Assembly: GCF_001424185.1 (NCBI RefSeq)
Contig: NZ_LMOM01000001.1
Location: 399,256-463,255, forward strand
Length of the DNA: 64,000 nucleotides
Direction: 5' to 3'
Origin: Deinococcus sp. Leaf326
Lineage (GTDB): Bacteria > Deinococcota > Deinococci > Deinococcales > Deinococcaceae
The notes under the pieces are model-generated. The model was not told the DNA's origin and ran no database searches. It saw only the letters and a list, made by a program, of their open reading frames with translations. The translations under genes were made by a program, and so were the position numbers. Positions 1 to 12,692 of the stretch are shown here, piece by piece (position 1 is the first letter of the stretch; every line of letters starts with the position of its first letter).

Positions 1-52
1 CGGACGTCTGGGTTTTGCCCCCGGACGGCCGCCCACCCTTCAGACTGGACCC

Positions 53-820
53 ATGACCCGCGCCTTCAATCCCGCCGACCCGCACGCCACGCCGATGACG
101 GACGGGCAGCCCTACCGCGTGGAACGCCGCGTCCTGGCCGGCATTCCCTGCCTGCTGGAACTGCCCCCCGAGGAACAGCCCCTGCGTGGCCTGTGCGTGG
201 TCCACCACGGGGCCGGAGCGAACAAAGAGGGCAAGCTGGGCGTGTACGCCGCTCTCACGGCAGCGGGGCTAGGCGTGGTGTTGCCTGACGGCGCCCTCCA
301 CGGCGAGCGGCAGGGCGACACCCCCGAGGGGCTGAACGCCCGCGAATACGTGTGGGAGAGTGTGCGCCGCACGGTGGCCGAGGCCCCAGCACTGCACGGC
401 GCGCTGGCACAGGTATTCGGGCCGTTGCCCCTGGACGCCGTGGGGTCGAGCATGGGGGGCTACGTGGTCCTCACCCTCGCGCGCCTGGGCGGGCTGTGTC
501 GCGCGGCGGCCCTCATTACCTCGGGGGTATGGCACGAGCCGGAAGTGGGGCGGCCCGAACTGCGCGCCTTTCTGGAAGAGCACCGGCCCAACACGCACGC
601 CGCCGACCTGCCCCCCACACCGCTGCTGCTGGCGAGTGGCGACAGCGACCCGGTTTTTGCGCTGGCCACGCACCATGCCCCCACGGCGGCGGCCCTGGGA
701 GCCGCCTACGCGGCGGCCGGGTGCCCCCAGGCCTTCACGGCTGCCACCTTCGAGGGCGTGGGGCACTACACCAGTCGCCATATGCGCGACGCGGCGCTGG
801 CCTTCCTGCGGGCAGAATAA
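53..820 (+). CDS. alpha/beta hydrolase (YitV/dienelactone-hydrolase-like)
   Basis: A 255-residue cytosolic alpha/beta-hydrolase with no signal peptide. The nucleophile elbow GSSMGG places Ser133. The acid is probably the Asp in SGDSDPVF and the base the His in GVGHYTS, giving a Ser-Asp-His order. An oxyanion-side motif HHGAGANKEG lies at residues 51-60. The family holds carboxylesterases and small-molecule hydrolases, and the substrate cannot be read from sequence. A CAGACT hexamer at 41-46 sits 6 nt before the ATG, so the transcript may be leaderless. The next gene begins 7 nt after the stop, suggesting a two-gene operon. Confidence 0.8.
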   Translation: MTRAFNPADPHATPMTDGQPYRVERRVLAGIPCLLELPPEEQPLRGLCVVHHGAGANKEGKLGVYAALTAAGLGVVLPDGALHGERQGDTPEGLNAREYVWESVRRTVAEAPALHGALAQVFGPLPLDAVGSSMGGYVVLTLARLGGLCRAAALITSGVWHEPEVGRPELRAFLEEHRPNTHAADLPPTPLLLASGDSDPVFALATHHAPTAAALGAAYAAAGCPQAFTAATFEGVGHYTSRHMRDAALAFLRAE

Positions 821-826
821 CGGCCG

Positions 827-2338
<1,512 letters not shown>

Positions 2339-2373
2339 CGCGGCGCTGAAGGTCCAGGCGTCATGCTGGGGGC

Positions 2374-2694
2374 ATGTGGCGACGCCCTGCCCCCTGGTCC
2401 GCGAGCGGACTCCTCTTTCTGCTGACGCTGGGGGGCTGGGCTGCCATGCTGGCCGGACCCGGCGGGGGCGTGCAGGTCGCCAACCACAGCGGCGCCGTGC
2501 TGCGCGACGTGCAGGTCTGCGCCGAGTCGTGCGTCGCCCTGCCCACGCTGTGGCCCACCCAGACCTGGCACGCGCCGCTGGACGAAGGCACCCGGCGCGT
2601 GGTCCTGAAGGTCGCCGGCCAGAGCGCGTCGGCTGACGCCGAGGCAGGCCTGCACTTCGTGGTCGGCCGGGGTGGGCGGGTCGTGGCCGAATAA
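2374..2694 (+). CDS. small membrane-anchored or secreted hypothetical protein
   Basis: A 106-residue protein with a basic N-terminus (MWRRP), one hydrophobic segment at about residues 10-27, and an exported-looking beta-rich remainder. Two cysteines (in VQVCAESC) could form a disulfide outside the cytoplasm. I recognise no family. A CATGCT hexamer at 2362-2367 stands 6 nt before the ATG, fitting a leaderless transcript separate from the upstream operon. Codon use is GC-rich like the neighbours. It is real by codon pattern and promoter, but its function is unknown. Confidence 0.55.
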   Translation: MWRRPAPWSASGLLFLLTLGGWAAMLAGPGGGVQVANHSGAVLRDVQVCAESCVALPTLWPTQTWHAPLDEGTRRVVLKVAGQSASADAEAGLHFVVGRGGRVVAE

Positions 2695-2933
2695 CCGGGT
2701 CATCCGTGTTGGGCAAACTCTGTGCCGCCGTCTGAACGGGCATCGGGAGCTTGACGGTCGGAGAAAGGCCAGCGTGATCCAGGGGCGGGACGAGTGCTTC
2801 ATCCACCCCGCCACCGTAGCCAGTTTCTCGTCTAACACACCTAAATTCCAGGTCACCGGAAAGCCTCTGGAGGCCAATGGCCTTCTCAGACCATCAGCGA
2901 ACCCAATTTCAGGTGTGCATCAGAAGCGCCGTC

Positions 2934-2939
2934 TAAATT
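2934..2939 (+). promoter_or_regulatory. leaderless -10 box (TAAATT) of the 2946 gene
   Basis: TAAATT ends 6 nt before the ATG at 2946. It supports that ATG rather than the in-frame TTG at 2940, which would overlap the expected transcription start. No clear -35 was seen. Confidence 0.5.
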
Positions 2940-2945
2940 TTGAAT

Positions 2946-3311
2946 ATGAAATTTTTTACACTTTTCGGGAGTATCACGTCGTTCAAGCGCCTGACAGCCC
3001 TCGTTCTGGCTGGGAGCATCGGTCAGGTCAGTGCCGTCGGTGATCTGGCACAGCGGGTCACGGGCGCCCAGGCAATCAGGGACTACCAGGTCTATTCGAA
3101 ACTTCTGGCTCTGGATCAGGCGAGCAGTTGCCTCACGAATCAACGCCTGATCGAAGAAAGAATCACCGAGGGCGCGTCACCTTCGGGAAGCTCCAGGTCT
3201 CAGGTCTTCACGTTCAGCGAAGGTGGAGCAGTCTCGGTGCAGCGCACCTGGTCTTCTGACAGCAATGGTCACAAGCTGGGGTCTATCGCTATAAAACTAG
3301 CCTGTCCGTAG
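2946..3311 (+). CDS. small secreted hypothetical protein, AT-richer than neighbours
   Basis: A 121-residue protein with a Sec-type signal peptide: MKFF start, then a hydrophobic stretch around LTALVLAGSIGQVSA with likely cleavage near residue 28. The mature part is short and polar with two cysteines (one in ASSCLTNQ, one in the final ACP). I recognise no family. The gene and the 250 nt upstream are visibly richer in A and T than the rest of the window, with codons such as AAA, TTT, GAA and ATC in place of GC-ending ones, so it may be recently acquired or a fast-evolving orphan. An in-frame TTG at 2940 is the alternative start. Confidence 0.55.
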   Translation: MKFFTLFGSITSFKRLTALVLAGSIGQVSAVGDLAQRVTGAQAIRDYQVYSKLLALDQASSCLTNQRLIEERITEGASPSGSSRSQVFTFSEGGAVSVQRTWSSDSNGHKLGSIAIKLACP

Positions 3312-3387
3312 GACGCTGAGGCCCTCCTACAACGGCAAGGACGGTCCTGAAACTCTTTCCCAGATACGCAGGAGCGGTTCCTTACAG

Positions 3388-3416
3388 CCCTGGCCCAGCC
3401 CACACAACGGCCAGGG
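3388..3416. terminator. candidate stem-loop before the ROK gene
   Basis: CCCTGGCC at 3388-3395 pairs with GGCCAGGG at 3409-3416 across a 13-nt loop. There is no T-tract, so this is only a possible terminator for the small upstream gene. Confidence 0.3.
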
Positions 3417-3447
3417 GGCGCAGCGCTAGTGCCCTCAGAATAGGGGC

Positions 3448-4368
3448 ATGACCTCCGCCGATCTCGTCCCGCCCACTTCTCTTCTCGCGCTGGATATCGG
3501 CGGCACCTCCATGCGGGCCGCGCTGGTCGAGAGCGGCCGCATCACGGAGCGCGTGCAGGCCCCTACCCCCAGGCCCGCCACGCCGGACGTGGTGCTCGCG
3601 GCCGCTGCCGCCTTGGCGGGACCCCTGGCTGGGCGGGCGGGCGCACTGGGCGTGGCCTGTGCAGGCGCCGTGGCCGGGGGGCGCGTGACGGCCACGGCCA
3701 CCCATACCTTTCCCGGCTGGACCGACATCGCGCTGGAAGACACACTGGGTGCAGCGCTAGGCCTCGGCACCCGCGCCCTGAACGACGCCCGCGCCGCCGC
3801 CTGGGGGGAGTACGCGGCCGGAGCCGGGCGGGGCACGCGGGATTTCATGTTCGTCACGGTCAGCACCGGGGTCGGCGCGGGGCTGGTCCTGGGCGGCCAG
3901 CTTCATCTGGCAGGCAATGGGCTGGACGCCGAACTGGGGTTCGTATCGGTGCCGGCCGCGTGGCAGACCGGACACGCGGTGCCGGGGCTCCCCTATGCCC
4001 TGGGCGCGCTGGAGTTCGAGACGAGCGGCACGGCCCTGGGGGTCCAGGCCCAACGGCTCGGCTCGGCCGACGCTCGCGCCCTGTGCGACGCGGCCGAGGC
4101 GGGCGACGTAGACGCCGAGGCCGCCTACGCCCACTCGGCCGCCCTGATCGCCTGGAAGATCGCGGATGTGGCCGCCCTGCTGGGCGTGACCAAGGTGGCC
4201 CTGGGCGGCAGCGTGGGCCTGCGCGGCGGCTACCTCGCGCGGGTGCGCGGCGCGCTCGCAGCCTTTGCGCCGCGCTACCGGCCCGAAGTCGTCCACGCCG
4301 AACTGGGAGCGGACGCGGGCCTGATCGGCGCGGCGCTGTGGGCCGGCCGGACCGGCTCCGGCGGCTGA
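3448..4368 (+). CDS. ROK family sugar kinase (glucokinase-like)
   Basis: A 306-residue ROK (repressor, ORF, kinase) protein without an N-terminal DNA-binding domain, so a sugar kinase rather than a repressor. The phosphate-binding motif LALDIGGTSMRAAL lies at residues 13-26 and a second ATP-region motif VTVSTGVGAGLVLGG at about 137-151. The usual CXCGXXGCXE zinc motif that should follow the GXXXELGF segment is absent: the stretch AVPGLPYALGALEFETSG has no cysteine. Substrate could be glucose or another hexose. A CAGAAT hexamer 6 nt before the ATG suggests a leaderless start. Confidence 0.8.
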   Translation: MTSADLVPPTSLLALDIGGTSMRAALVESGRITERVQAPTPRPATPDVVLAAAAALAGPLAGRAGALGVACAGAVAGGRVTATATHTFPGWTDIALEDTLGAALGLGTRALNDARAAAWGEYAAGAGRGTRDFMFVTVSTGVGAGLVLGGQLHLAGNGLDAELGFVSVPAAWQTGHAVPGLPYALGALEFETSGTALGVQAQRLGSADARALCDAAEAGDVDAEAAYAHSAALIAWKIADVAALLGVTKVALGGSVGLRGGYLARVRGALAAFAPRYRPEVVHAELGADAGLIGAALWAGRTGSGG

Positions 4369-4462
4369 GCCCCCACTCTTTACAAACGGCAGGAAGAGAG
4401 GGCCGTTCGGCCACCGAACTCACGCCCCAAAACGCCGAAAAAGAGCGGCTGACAGCGCCTCT

Positions 4463-4490
4463 TTGCACTTCCCGGCAGGCGTGTTAGCCT
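4463..4490 (+). promoter_or_regulatory. promoter of the P5C dehydrogenase gene
   Basis: TTGCAC at 4463-4468 and TAGCCT at 4485-4490, with a 16-nt spacer, lie 23 nt upstream of the ATG at 4514. An AGGGAGG Shine-Dalgarno follows at 4503-4509, so this gene has a conventional led transcript. Confidence 0.6.
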
Positions 4491-4513
4491 CGCGGCACAT
4501 CCAGGGAGGCAAC

Positions 4514-6073
<1,560 letters not shown>

Positions 6074-6085
6074 CCGGCGACCCCC

Positions 6086-6418
6086 TCAGCCCCCGGCCCT
6101 CAGCCACGCCCACGCCGCCGCCTCGTCCCGGCAGAACCGGACCTGGGGGTGCGCGGCGTGCTCGCGGGCGAGTTCAGTGAAGCGCTCGCCGTGCACCGCA
6201 GGGTCGGGGACGACGAAGGCCACGGCCAGACGGTAGTTCACGCATTTCTGGAACAACTCGCCCAGCAGCCCCGTGCGCAGGTCGAAGAAGGCCGGGTCGA
6301 GATCGGCCTCCCGCAGCAGCACGCCGTCCAGGCCGTACGCCGCCCCGATCAGGTCGGGAATGTCCCCGGCCGCTCGCACACTCACGTTCAGGTCCGAGAC
6401 CGCCGCCACATTCCGCAT
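6086..6418 (-). CDS. DUF4180 domain-containing protein
   Basis: A 110-residue cytosolic protein resembling DUF4180 (a short alpha/beta protein with the pattern LIGAAYG...GVLL...FFDLRTGLLGE). The segment FQKCVNYRLAVAFVVPD is the expected core. Function is unknown. The ATG at 6418 is supported by a TAAGGT hexamer 7 nt upstream, so the longer in-frame start at 6472 is rejected. It converges with pruA, 12 nt away, and is divergent from the DinB gene at 6471. Confidence 0.7.
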   Translation of the reverse strand: MRNVAAVSDLNVSVRAAGDIPDLIGAAYGLDGVLLREADLDPAFFDLRTGLLGELFQKCVNYRLAVAFVVPDPAVHGERFTELAREHAAHPQVRFCRDEAAAWAWLRAGG

Positions 6419-6425
6419 GAAGAGA

Positions 6426-6431
6426 ACCTTA
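6426..6431 (-). promoter_or_regulatory. leaderless -10 box (TAAGGT) of the DUF4180 gene
   Basis: On the minus strand TAAGGT ends 7 nt before the ATG at 6418. The position would give a transcript starting at or near the start codon. Confidence 0.5.
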
Positions 6432-6470
6432 CACGTCCCCCCGGTGCCCGGGTCTGCGAAACTACCCCTC

Positions 6471-6971
<501 letters not shown>

Positions 6972-7002
6972 TCGCCGCTCCCCTGACCTTTCTGGAGCCC
7001 CC

Positions 7003-8292
7003 ATGTCCAACGTCTTCTACCGTTCCGCCAAACCGTATCCCGTCGCCGTACGTGCCGAAGGGGTGTTCCTGTGGGACGACGCCGGCCGCCGTTTCCTCGA
7101 CGGCAGTTCGGGCGCGCTGGTGGCGAACGTGGGGCACGGCCGCGCCGAGGTGGCAGCAGTGATGGCCGAGCAGGCGGGGCGGCTGGCCTTCGCGCACGGC
7201 TCGCAGTTTTCCAGCGACGTGCTGGAGGACTACGCCGCGCACCTCGCCCGCTTTCTGGAGCTCCCCACCCACCGGCTGTGGGCGGTGTCGGGCGGCAGCG
7301 AGGCGAATGAGAGCGCCATCAAGCTCGCGCGGCAATACCACGTCGAACGCGGCGAGCCGGAGCGCTACAAGGTCGTGACCCGTGTACCGAGCTACCACGG
7401 CGCCAGTCTGGGCGCGCTGGCCGCCTCGGGCATGGGCGCGCGGCGCGAGCTGTACACGCCGCTGATACGCGAAGACGCCTGGCCGAAGCTCGCCCGGCCC
7501 GACCCGGCCCTGCGGGGCGAGGCCGATGCCGAACGCCTGCGCGCCGTGCTGGAGGCGGCTGGGCCGGAGACGGTCGCCGCCTTCCTGTGCGAGCCGGTGG
7601 TGGGCGCCTCGGACGCGGCCCTGGCCCCGAATCCGGGCTACCACGCCCGAGCCGCCGAGATCTGCCGCGAGTACGGCGCGCTGTTCATCGCCGACGAGGT
7701 CATGTGCGGCATGGGCCGCTGCGGCGCGCCGCTGGCCGTGCAGCTCGGCGGGGCCGTGACTCCCGACCTCGTGGTGCTGGGCAAGGGGCTGGCCGCCGGC
7801 TACGCCCCGCTGGCCGGTGTCATGGCGAGCGCCGAGGTCTACGGCGCGGTCATGAACGGTTCGGGGGCCTTCAAGCACGGCTTCACCTACGCGGGCCACC
7901 CGGTCAGTGTGGCGGCGGGTCGCGTGGTGCTGGACATCCTGGAACGCGAGGAACTGGTCGCGGCGGCGCGGGAGCGGGGCGCACAACTCCTCGCGGGGCT
8001 GCGAGACCTACAGGCCCGCCACCCCCAGGTGCTGGAGGCGCGCGGCCACGGCCTGCTGCTGGCACTAGTCCTGGGCGACCCGGCGACCGGCACGGCGTAT
8101 CCGGCCCCCGGCGTGGCCGAGCGCGTGGCCCGCGTCGCGAAGGAACGCGGCCTGCTCACTTACCCCGGCAGCGGCGCGGTGGACGGCACGCGCGGCGACC
8201 ACCTGCTGCTGGGGCCGCCGCTGAGCATCTCGGCCGATGAGGTGTCGCAGATGCTGGAGATTCTGGACGCGGCGCTCGGCGAGGCGCTCTAG
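7003..8292 (+). CDS. class III (omega) aminotransferase, PLP-dependent
   Basis: A 429-residue fold-type I aminotransferase. AVSGGSEANESAIKLARQYH is the class III cofactor-phosphate motif, LFIADEVMCGMGR carries the PLP-binding Asp, and LGKGLAAGYAPLAG carries the Schiff-base Lys261. The active-site tail FKHGFTYAGHPVSVAAG follows. The substrate is unclear: omega-amino acids, GABA-like compounds and beta-alanine-pyruvate transamination are all possible. A GGAG Shine-Dalgarno 5 nt before the ATG at 7003 fixes this start. It follows the DinB gene by 31 nt in the same direction. Confidence 0.85.
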   Translation: MSNVFYRSAKPYPVAVRAEGVFLWDDAGRRFLDGSSGALVANVGHGRAEVAAVMAEQAGRLAFAHGSQFSSDVLEDYAAHLARFLELPTHRLWAVSGGSEANESAIKLARQYHVERGEPERYKVVTRVPSYHGASLGALAASGMGARRELYTPLIREDAWPKLARPDPALRGEADAERLRAVLEAAGPETVAAFLCEPVVGASDAALAPNPGYHARAAEICREYGALFIADEVMCGMGRCGAPLAVQLGGAVTPDLVVLGKGLAAGYAPLAGVMASAEVYGAVMNGSGAFKHGFTYAGHPVSVAAGRVVLDILEREELVAAARERGAQLLAGLRDLQARHPQVLEARGHGLLLALVLGDPATGTAYPAPGVAERVARVAKERGLLTYPGSGAVDGTRGDHLLLGPPLSISADEVSQMLEILDAALGEAL

Positions 8293-8338
8293 ACGCCCCC
8301 GGGCCTCCCCTTCTCCGCCGGAGGAGCCGACCACCAGC

Positions 8339-9085
8339 TCAGCGCCGGCGCTTCTCCGCCTGCACCATCCCCACGAACTGGGCGAGGCGGGGCGCGCGGT
8401 TCCAGCGTTTAGGGTCGCCGGCCACCCGCCAGACCCACTCGACCCCGAGCTTCCGGGTCCAGTCGGGAGCGAGCTGCGCGGTGCCGGCCAGCACGTCGAT
8501 CACGCCGCCGCAGCCGATGGCGACCGGCGTATTGAGAATCTGGCGCCAGTACTGGTTGAAGATCTCTTGACGGCCCGCACCCATCGCGGTCAGCAGCAGG
8601 TGGGCACCGCTCGCCCCGACGAGTTCCGCGACGCGCTGGTCTTCCTCGGGGCCGAAATAGCCGTGGTGGACGCCCGCCACCTGAATGCCATAGTCGCGCA
8701 CGGCGTTCTGGGCGGCCTGCTCGGCCACGCCCGGCTTGGCCCCGAGGAAAAAGACCCGCAGCTCGGCCCCGTGGCGCTCCATCAGGCCCTTGACGATGTC
8801 GAAGCCCGGCGCGCGCGGCACGTCCACCAACGCGAGCTGCCGGGCGGCGTACACGATGCCCACGCCGTCGGCCGTGACGAGGTCGGCCTCCTGCATCGCC
8901 CGCACGAAGTCGGGCTGGGTGCGCGACTGCACGATGAACTCGGGGTTCAGCGTGACGACCGTGTGCGGCGCGCGCACCGGCGCGAACATCCACTCGCCCA
9001 GGCGGTCGAGGGTCTGCGGCAACGTGAGCACGTCGAGAGGCAGGCCGAACAGGGAGAGCCGCGCCGGGGAGGAAGAAGCGGTCAT
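8339..9085 (-). CDS. WecG/TagA/CpsF family glycosyltransferase
   Basis: A 248-residue GT26 glycosyltransferase. VTLNPEFIVQSR, ADLVTADGVGIVYAAR and GCGGVIDVLAGT are the conserved blocks. The pattern LLTAMGAGRQEIFNQYWR also matches family members that add an N-acetylmannosamine-type sugar to lipid-linked GlcNAc. It is probably involved in cell-surface polysaccharide or pyrophosphoryl-lipid synthesis. The ATG at 9085 is supported by TATAGT at 9095-9100. The same frame stays open for over 2 kb upstream, but that stretch is antisense to crp and bshC and is not coding. The gene is divergent from the Crp/Fnr gene. Confidence 0.85.
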   Translation of the reverse strand: MTASSSPARLSLFGLPLDVLTLPQTLDRLGEWMFAPVRAPHTVVTLNPEFIVQSRTQPDFVRAMQEADLVTADGVGIVYAARQLALVDVPRAPGFDIVKGLMERHGAELRVFFLGAKPGVAEQAAQNAVRDYGIQVAGVHHGYFGPEEDQRVAELVGASGAHLLLTAMGAGRQEIFNQYWRQILNTPVAIGCGGVIDVLAGTAQLAPDWTRKLGVEWVWRVAGDPKRWNRAPRLAQFVGMVQAEKRRR

Positions 9086-9094
9086 GCTGGGGCG

Positions 9095-9100
9095 ACTATA
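9095..9100 (-). promoter_or_regulatory. -10 box (TATAGT) of the WecG/TagA gene
   Basis: TATAGT on the minus strand ends 9 nt before the ATG at 9085, giving a leaderless or nearly leaderless message. Confidence 0.5.
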
Positions 9101-9162
9101 CCGCGTGGGGCCGAAATCCCCGGCGCGCCGGGGGTGCGCCGCTCCCGGCACGCCGCGTAGGG

Positions 9163-9168
9163 CATACT
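9163..9168 (+). promoter_or_regulatory. leaderless -10 box (CATACT) of the Crp/Fnr gene
   Basis: CATACT ends 7 nt before the ATG at 9176. It forms a divergent promoter pair with the box at 9095-9100. Confidence 0.5.
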
Positions 9169-9175
9169 GCTGGGC

Positions 9176-9850
<675 letters not shown>

Positions 9851-9961
9851 GGCTAAGAAGCGTCGGCAAAGGGTGAATGGGGGCACGCCCGGCACGGCTG
9901 GACATACGCTAAGGTACGGCCCGCCGCGCCCGGCACAGACGGGCACGGACGGGGAGAACAG

Positions 9962-11518
9962 ATGGCGCGGAACATTGGGGTGGAATATCGGCGGGGCGGC
10001 GTGGGCGACTTTCTCCGGTTGGCGGCCGGAGACCTGGAGACGGCCCGGCAGGAGACGCGGCCGGAGGTGGACCGGGCCGCGCTCGCGCGGGCGCTGCGCG
10101 CCTATCACCGCGACCTGGGCACCCTGGACCGCGCCGCGGAGGCCGCGCTGGAGCGGCTCGCACGCCCGCAGTCGCGCGTGGTCGTGACCGGGCAGCAGGC
10201 GGGTGCCCTGACCGGCCCGGCCTACAGCGTTCACAAGGGCGCGGGCGCCGCCCTGCTGGCGCAGTCGCTGGATACCGAGGAGGCCCCGGTGGTGGCCGTC
10301 TACTGGGTCGCCAGCCAGGACCACGACGCCGACGAGGTCGCCAGCACCACCCTGCTCGACTTCTCGGAGACGCTGCACCGCCTCACCCTCAATGTGCCGC
10401 CGGGCGTACCGGTCGGCCGCGTGCCCTGGCGTCCCGAGTGGACGGCGCAGGTTCACGCGCTGCTGGACGCCTTCGACGCCCCGGCCGAGCACGTCGCCGA
10501 CGTGCGCGCACGCTTCGGGCGGGCCACGGCGGCAGGCGGCAGTTATGCCGACGTGTTCGCCCGGCTGATCCACGGGCTGCTGGGCGGTGCGGGCCTGCTC
10601 GTCCTCGATCCACTGCACCCCGCTCTCGCGCGGCTGATGGCTCCGGCCCTGGCGCGCGAACTGGCCGACCCGCTGGCGTCGTCGGCCCGCATCGAGGACG
10701 CCGCCGAGCGCCTGCTCGCCCAGGGGTTCACGCCGCAGCTGCGCCGCCCGGCCGGGGCCACCAACCTCTTTGTTGAGGAGGAGGATGGCCAGCGCCGGCT
10801 GCTGCGCGCCGAGGGCCGCACCTTCCGCAGCGAGACGCGCGCCTATACCCATGGGGAATTGGCCGCGCTGCTGGACACCGACCCCACCAGACTGACGCCG
10901 GCGGCGGGCCTGCGCCCGGCGGTACAGGACGCGCTGTTGCCCACTCTGGCCTTCGTGGTCGGCCCCGGCGAGATCGCCTACGGCGCGCAGCTGCGCGAGG
11001 TCTACGAGTTGCACGGGTTGAGGCAGCCGCTGCTGTGGCCGCGCCTGAGCGTGACGTGGCTGGAGCCGAATGTGACGCGGCTGCTCGCCCGCCTCGGGGC
11101 CAGCGCGGCCGAGGTGCAGGCCGACGCGGCGGGAGTGCTGGGCCGCGCCCTGGCCCGTGAGCGCGGCGCCGCCGCCCTGAGCGCCGGGCGCCTGGACACC
11201 CTGACGCGCGAACTGGACGCTCTGGCTGACGAGATTGCCGCCCTGGACCCCACCCTGGTCGGCGCCGCCGAGCGCACCCGCAGCCGCACCGTGGGCAGCG
11301 CCGCGCACCTTCAGCGTCTCGCCGCTGCCGCCCTGGCACGCGCCGAGAACGACCGCAGCGGCCAGCTCACCCGCCTGCAGAAGCATCTGCTGCCGAACGG
11401 TGTGCCCCAGGAGCGCGAGATGAATTTCCTCACCTATCTGCTCAAGCACGGCGAGACGCCGCTGCGGCTGCTGCTGAGTCTGCAACCGGACTGGTCGGGC
11501 AGCGTCGAGATTCCCTGA
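9962..11518 (+). CDS. bshC: bacillithiol biosynthesis cysteine-adding enzyme
   Basis: A 518-residue BshC. It joins cysteine to glucosaminyl-malate, the last step of bacillithiol synthesis, in the cytoplasm. The signature VVVTGQQAGALTGPAYSVHK lies near residue 76 and the second signature, VYWVASQDHDADE, at about 120. A C-terminal coiled-coil region (AEVQADAAGVLGRALARERG onward, about 375-480) matches the family's helical dimerisation arm. GGGGAG stands 7-8 nt before the ATG, so this is a led message, with a weak TACGCT further upstream as a possible -10. BshA and BshB are not in the window. Confidence 0.92.
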   Translation: MARNIGVEYRRGGVGDFLRLAAGDLETARQETRPEVDRAALARALRAYHRDLGTLDRAAEAALERLARPQSRVVVTGQQAGALTGPAYSVHKGAGAALLAQSLDTEEAPVVAVYWVASQDHDADEVASTTLLDFSETLHRLTLNVPPGVPVGRVPWRPEWTAQVHALLDAFDAPAEHVADVRARFGRATAAGGSYADVFARLIHGLLGGAGLLVLDPLHPALARLMAPALARELADPLASSARIEDAAERLLAQGFTPQLRRPAGATNLFVEEEDGQRRLLRAEGRTFRSETRAYTHGELAALLDTDPTRLTPAAGLRPAVQDALLPTLAFVVGPGEIAYGAQLREVYELHGLRQPLLWPRLSVTWLEPNVTRLLARLGASAAEVQADAAGVLGRALARERGAAALSAGRLDTLTRELDALADEIAALDPTLVGAAERTRSRTVGSAAHLQRLAAAALARAENDRSGQLTRLQKHLLPNGVPQEREMNFLTYLLKHGETPLRLLLSLQPDWSGSVEIP

Positions 11519-11530
11519 CCCCCGTCGTTC

Positions 11531-11580
11531 GGCAGGCGGCCGTATTCAGCTCCTGGTACGGGCTGGACACGGCCGCTGCC
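11531..11580. terminator. candidate terminator after bshC
   Basis: GGCAGGCGGCCG (11531-11542) pairs with CGGCCGCTGCC (11570-11580) with one bulged G and a 27-nt loop. There is no T-tract. It lies 12 nt after the bshC stop. Confidence 0.4.
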
Positions 11581-11645
11581 AGTCCGGCTCCCCCTCCGTC
11601 ATAAAGCAGACGGCGCGGGGAGGGCAGCAGACGCTATAAGGCCCC

Positions 11646-12692
11646 ATGTCCCTCACCGATTTCCGCACGCTGGGCCGCTCGGGCCTGATCGTCAGCCCCC
11701 TGTGTCTGGGCACCATGACCTTCGGCGCGCCGCGCTGGGGGGCCTCCGACGAGGGCGCGCGGGCCATGTTCGGCGCGTATGTGGACGCAGGCGGCAACTT
11801 CTTCGACACGGCCGATACCTATGCCAAGGGCCGCAGCGAGGAGGCGCTGGGCCGCCTGATCGCCGAGCGTGGCCTGCGCGACGAGGTGGTGGTCGCCACC
11901 AAATTCACCTGGAATGCCGTACCGGGCGTGCCCACCACGGGCGGCAACAGCCGCAAGAACATCCGCCGGGCGCTGGAGGGCTCGCTGCGCCGCCTGGGCA
12001 CCGAGTTCGTCGACCTGTACTGGCTGCACCACTGGGACATGGTCACGCCGGTCGAGGAGGTTCTTCAGACCCTGGGCGACCTCGTACGCGCGGGGGACAT
12101 CCGGTATTTCGGGTTCTCGAACGTGCCCGCGTGGTACGCCGCACAGGCCGCTACCCTCGCGCAGGTCCACGGCGTGCCGGGACCGGTGGCCCTGCAACTC
12201 GAATATTCCCTGGTCGAACGCGGCCTGGAGCGCGAGCACGTGGGCGCCGCACGGCAGTTCGGGCTGGGCATCACGCCCTGGAGCCCCCTGGCTGCCGGGT
12301 TCCTGACCGGCAAATACACGCGCGAGGCGCGCAGTGAGGGCCGGCTGAGCGGCCCCAATCCCTTCGGCGACAGCAAGTTCACCGACGCCAACTGGGCGGT
12401 GCTGGACACGCTGCGGGCGGTCGCCGCCGAGGTAGGCCGCCCGCCCGCGCAGGTCGCGCTGGCGTGGCTCGCGGGGCGGCCCGGCGTGACCGCACCCATC
12501 GTGGGGGCCAGCCGCCCGGAACAGCTCGGGGACCACCTCGCCGCGCTGGACCTCCCCCTGAGCAGTGAGCAGCTCAGCGCGCTCGACAAGGCGGGCGCCC
12601 TGCCCCCCAGCCTGCTGACCCTGCAGATCCGCCGGGCCATCTTCGGCGGGGCCGGAGTCCGGAACTGGGACGAGCAGCAGACCGGCGCGTAG
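11646..12692 (+). CDS. aldo/keto reductase
   Basis: A 348-residue NADPH-dependent oxidoreductase with a TIM-barrel fold. The catalytic tetrad is visible as Asp and Tyr in FFDTADTYAKG, Lys in VVATKF and His in YWLHHWD. The C-terminal cofactor motif VTAPIVGASRPEQL is present. It resembles the YajO/YhdN-type AKR group acting on small aldehydes, and the physiological substrate is not evident. A CTATAA hexamer at 11634-11639 stands 6 nt before the ATG, fitting a leaderless start. It converges on the homocitrate synthase gene. Confidence 0.87.
   Translation: MSLTDFRTLGRSGLIVSPLCLGTMTFGAPRWGASDEGARAMFGAYVDAGGNFFDTADTYAKGRSEEALGRLIAERGLRDEVVVATKFTWNAVPGVPTTGGNSRKNIRRALEGSLRRLGTEFVDLYWLHHWDMVTPVEEVLQTLGDLVRAGDIRYFGFSNVPAWYAAQAATLAQVHGVPGPVALQLEYSLVERGLEREHVGAARQFGLGITPWSPLAAGFLTGKYTREARSEGRLSGPNPFGDSKFTDANWAVLDTLRAVAAEVGRPPAQVALAWLAGRPGVTAPIVGASRPEQLGDHLAALDLPLSSEQLSALDKAGALPPSLLTLQIRRAIFGGAGVRNWDEQQTGA

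Noticed and set aside
2886..3143. Minus-strand 85-codon frame opposite the orphan secreted ORF
   Set aside because: No start signals, while the plus-strand frame has a signal peptide and a -10 box.
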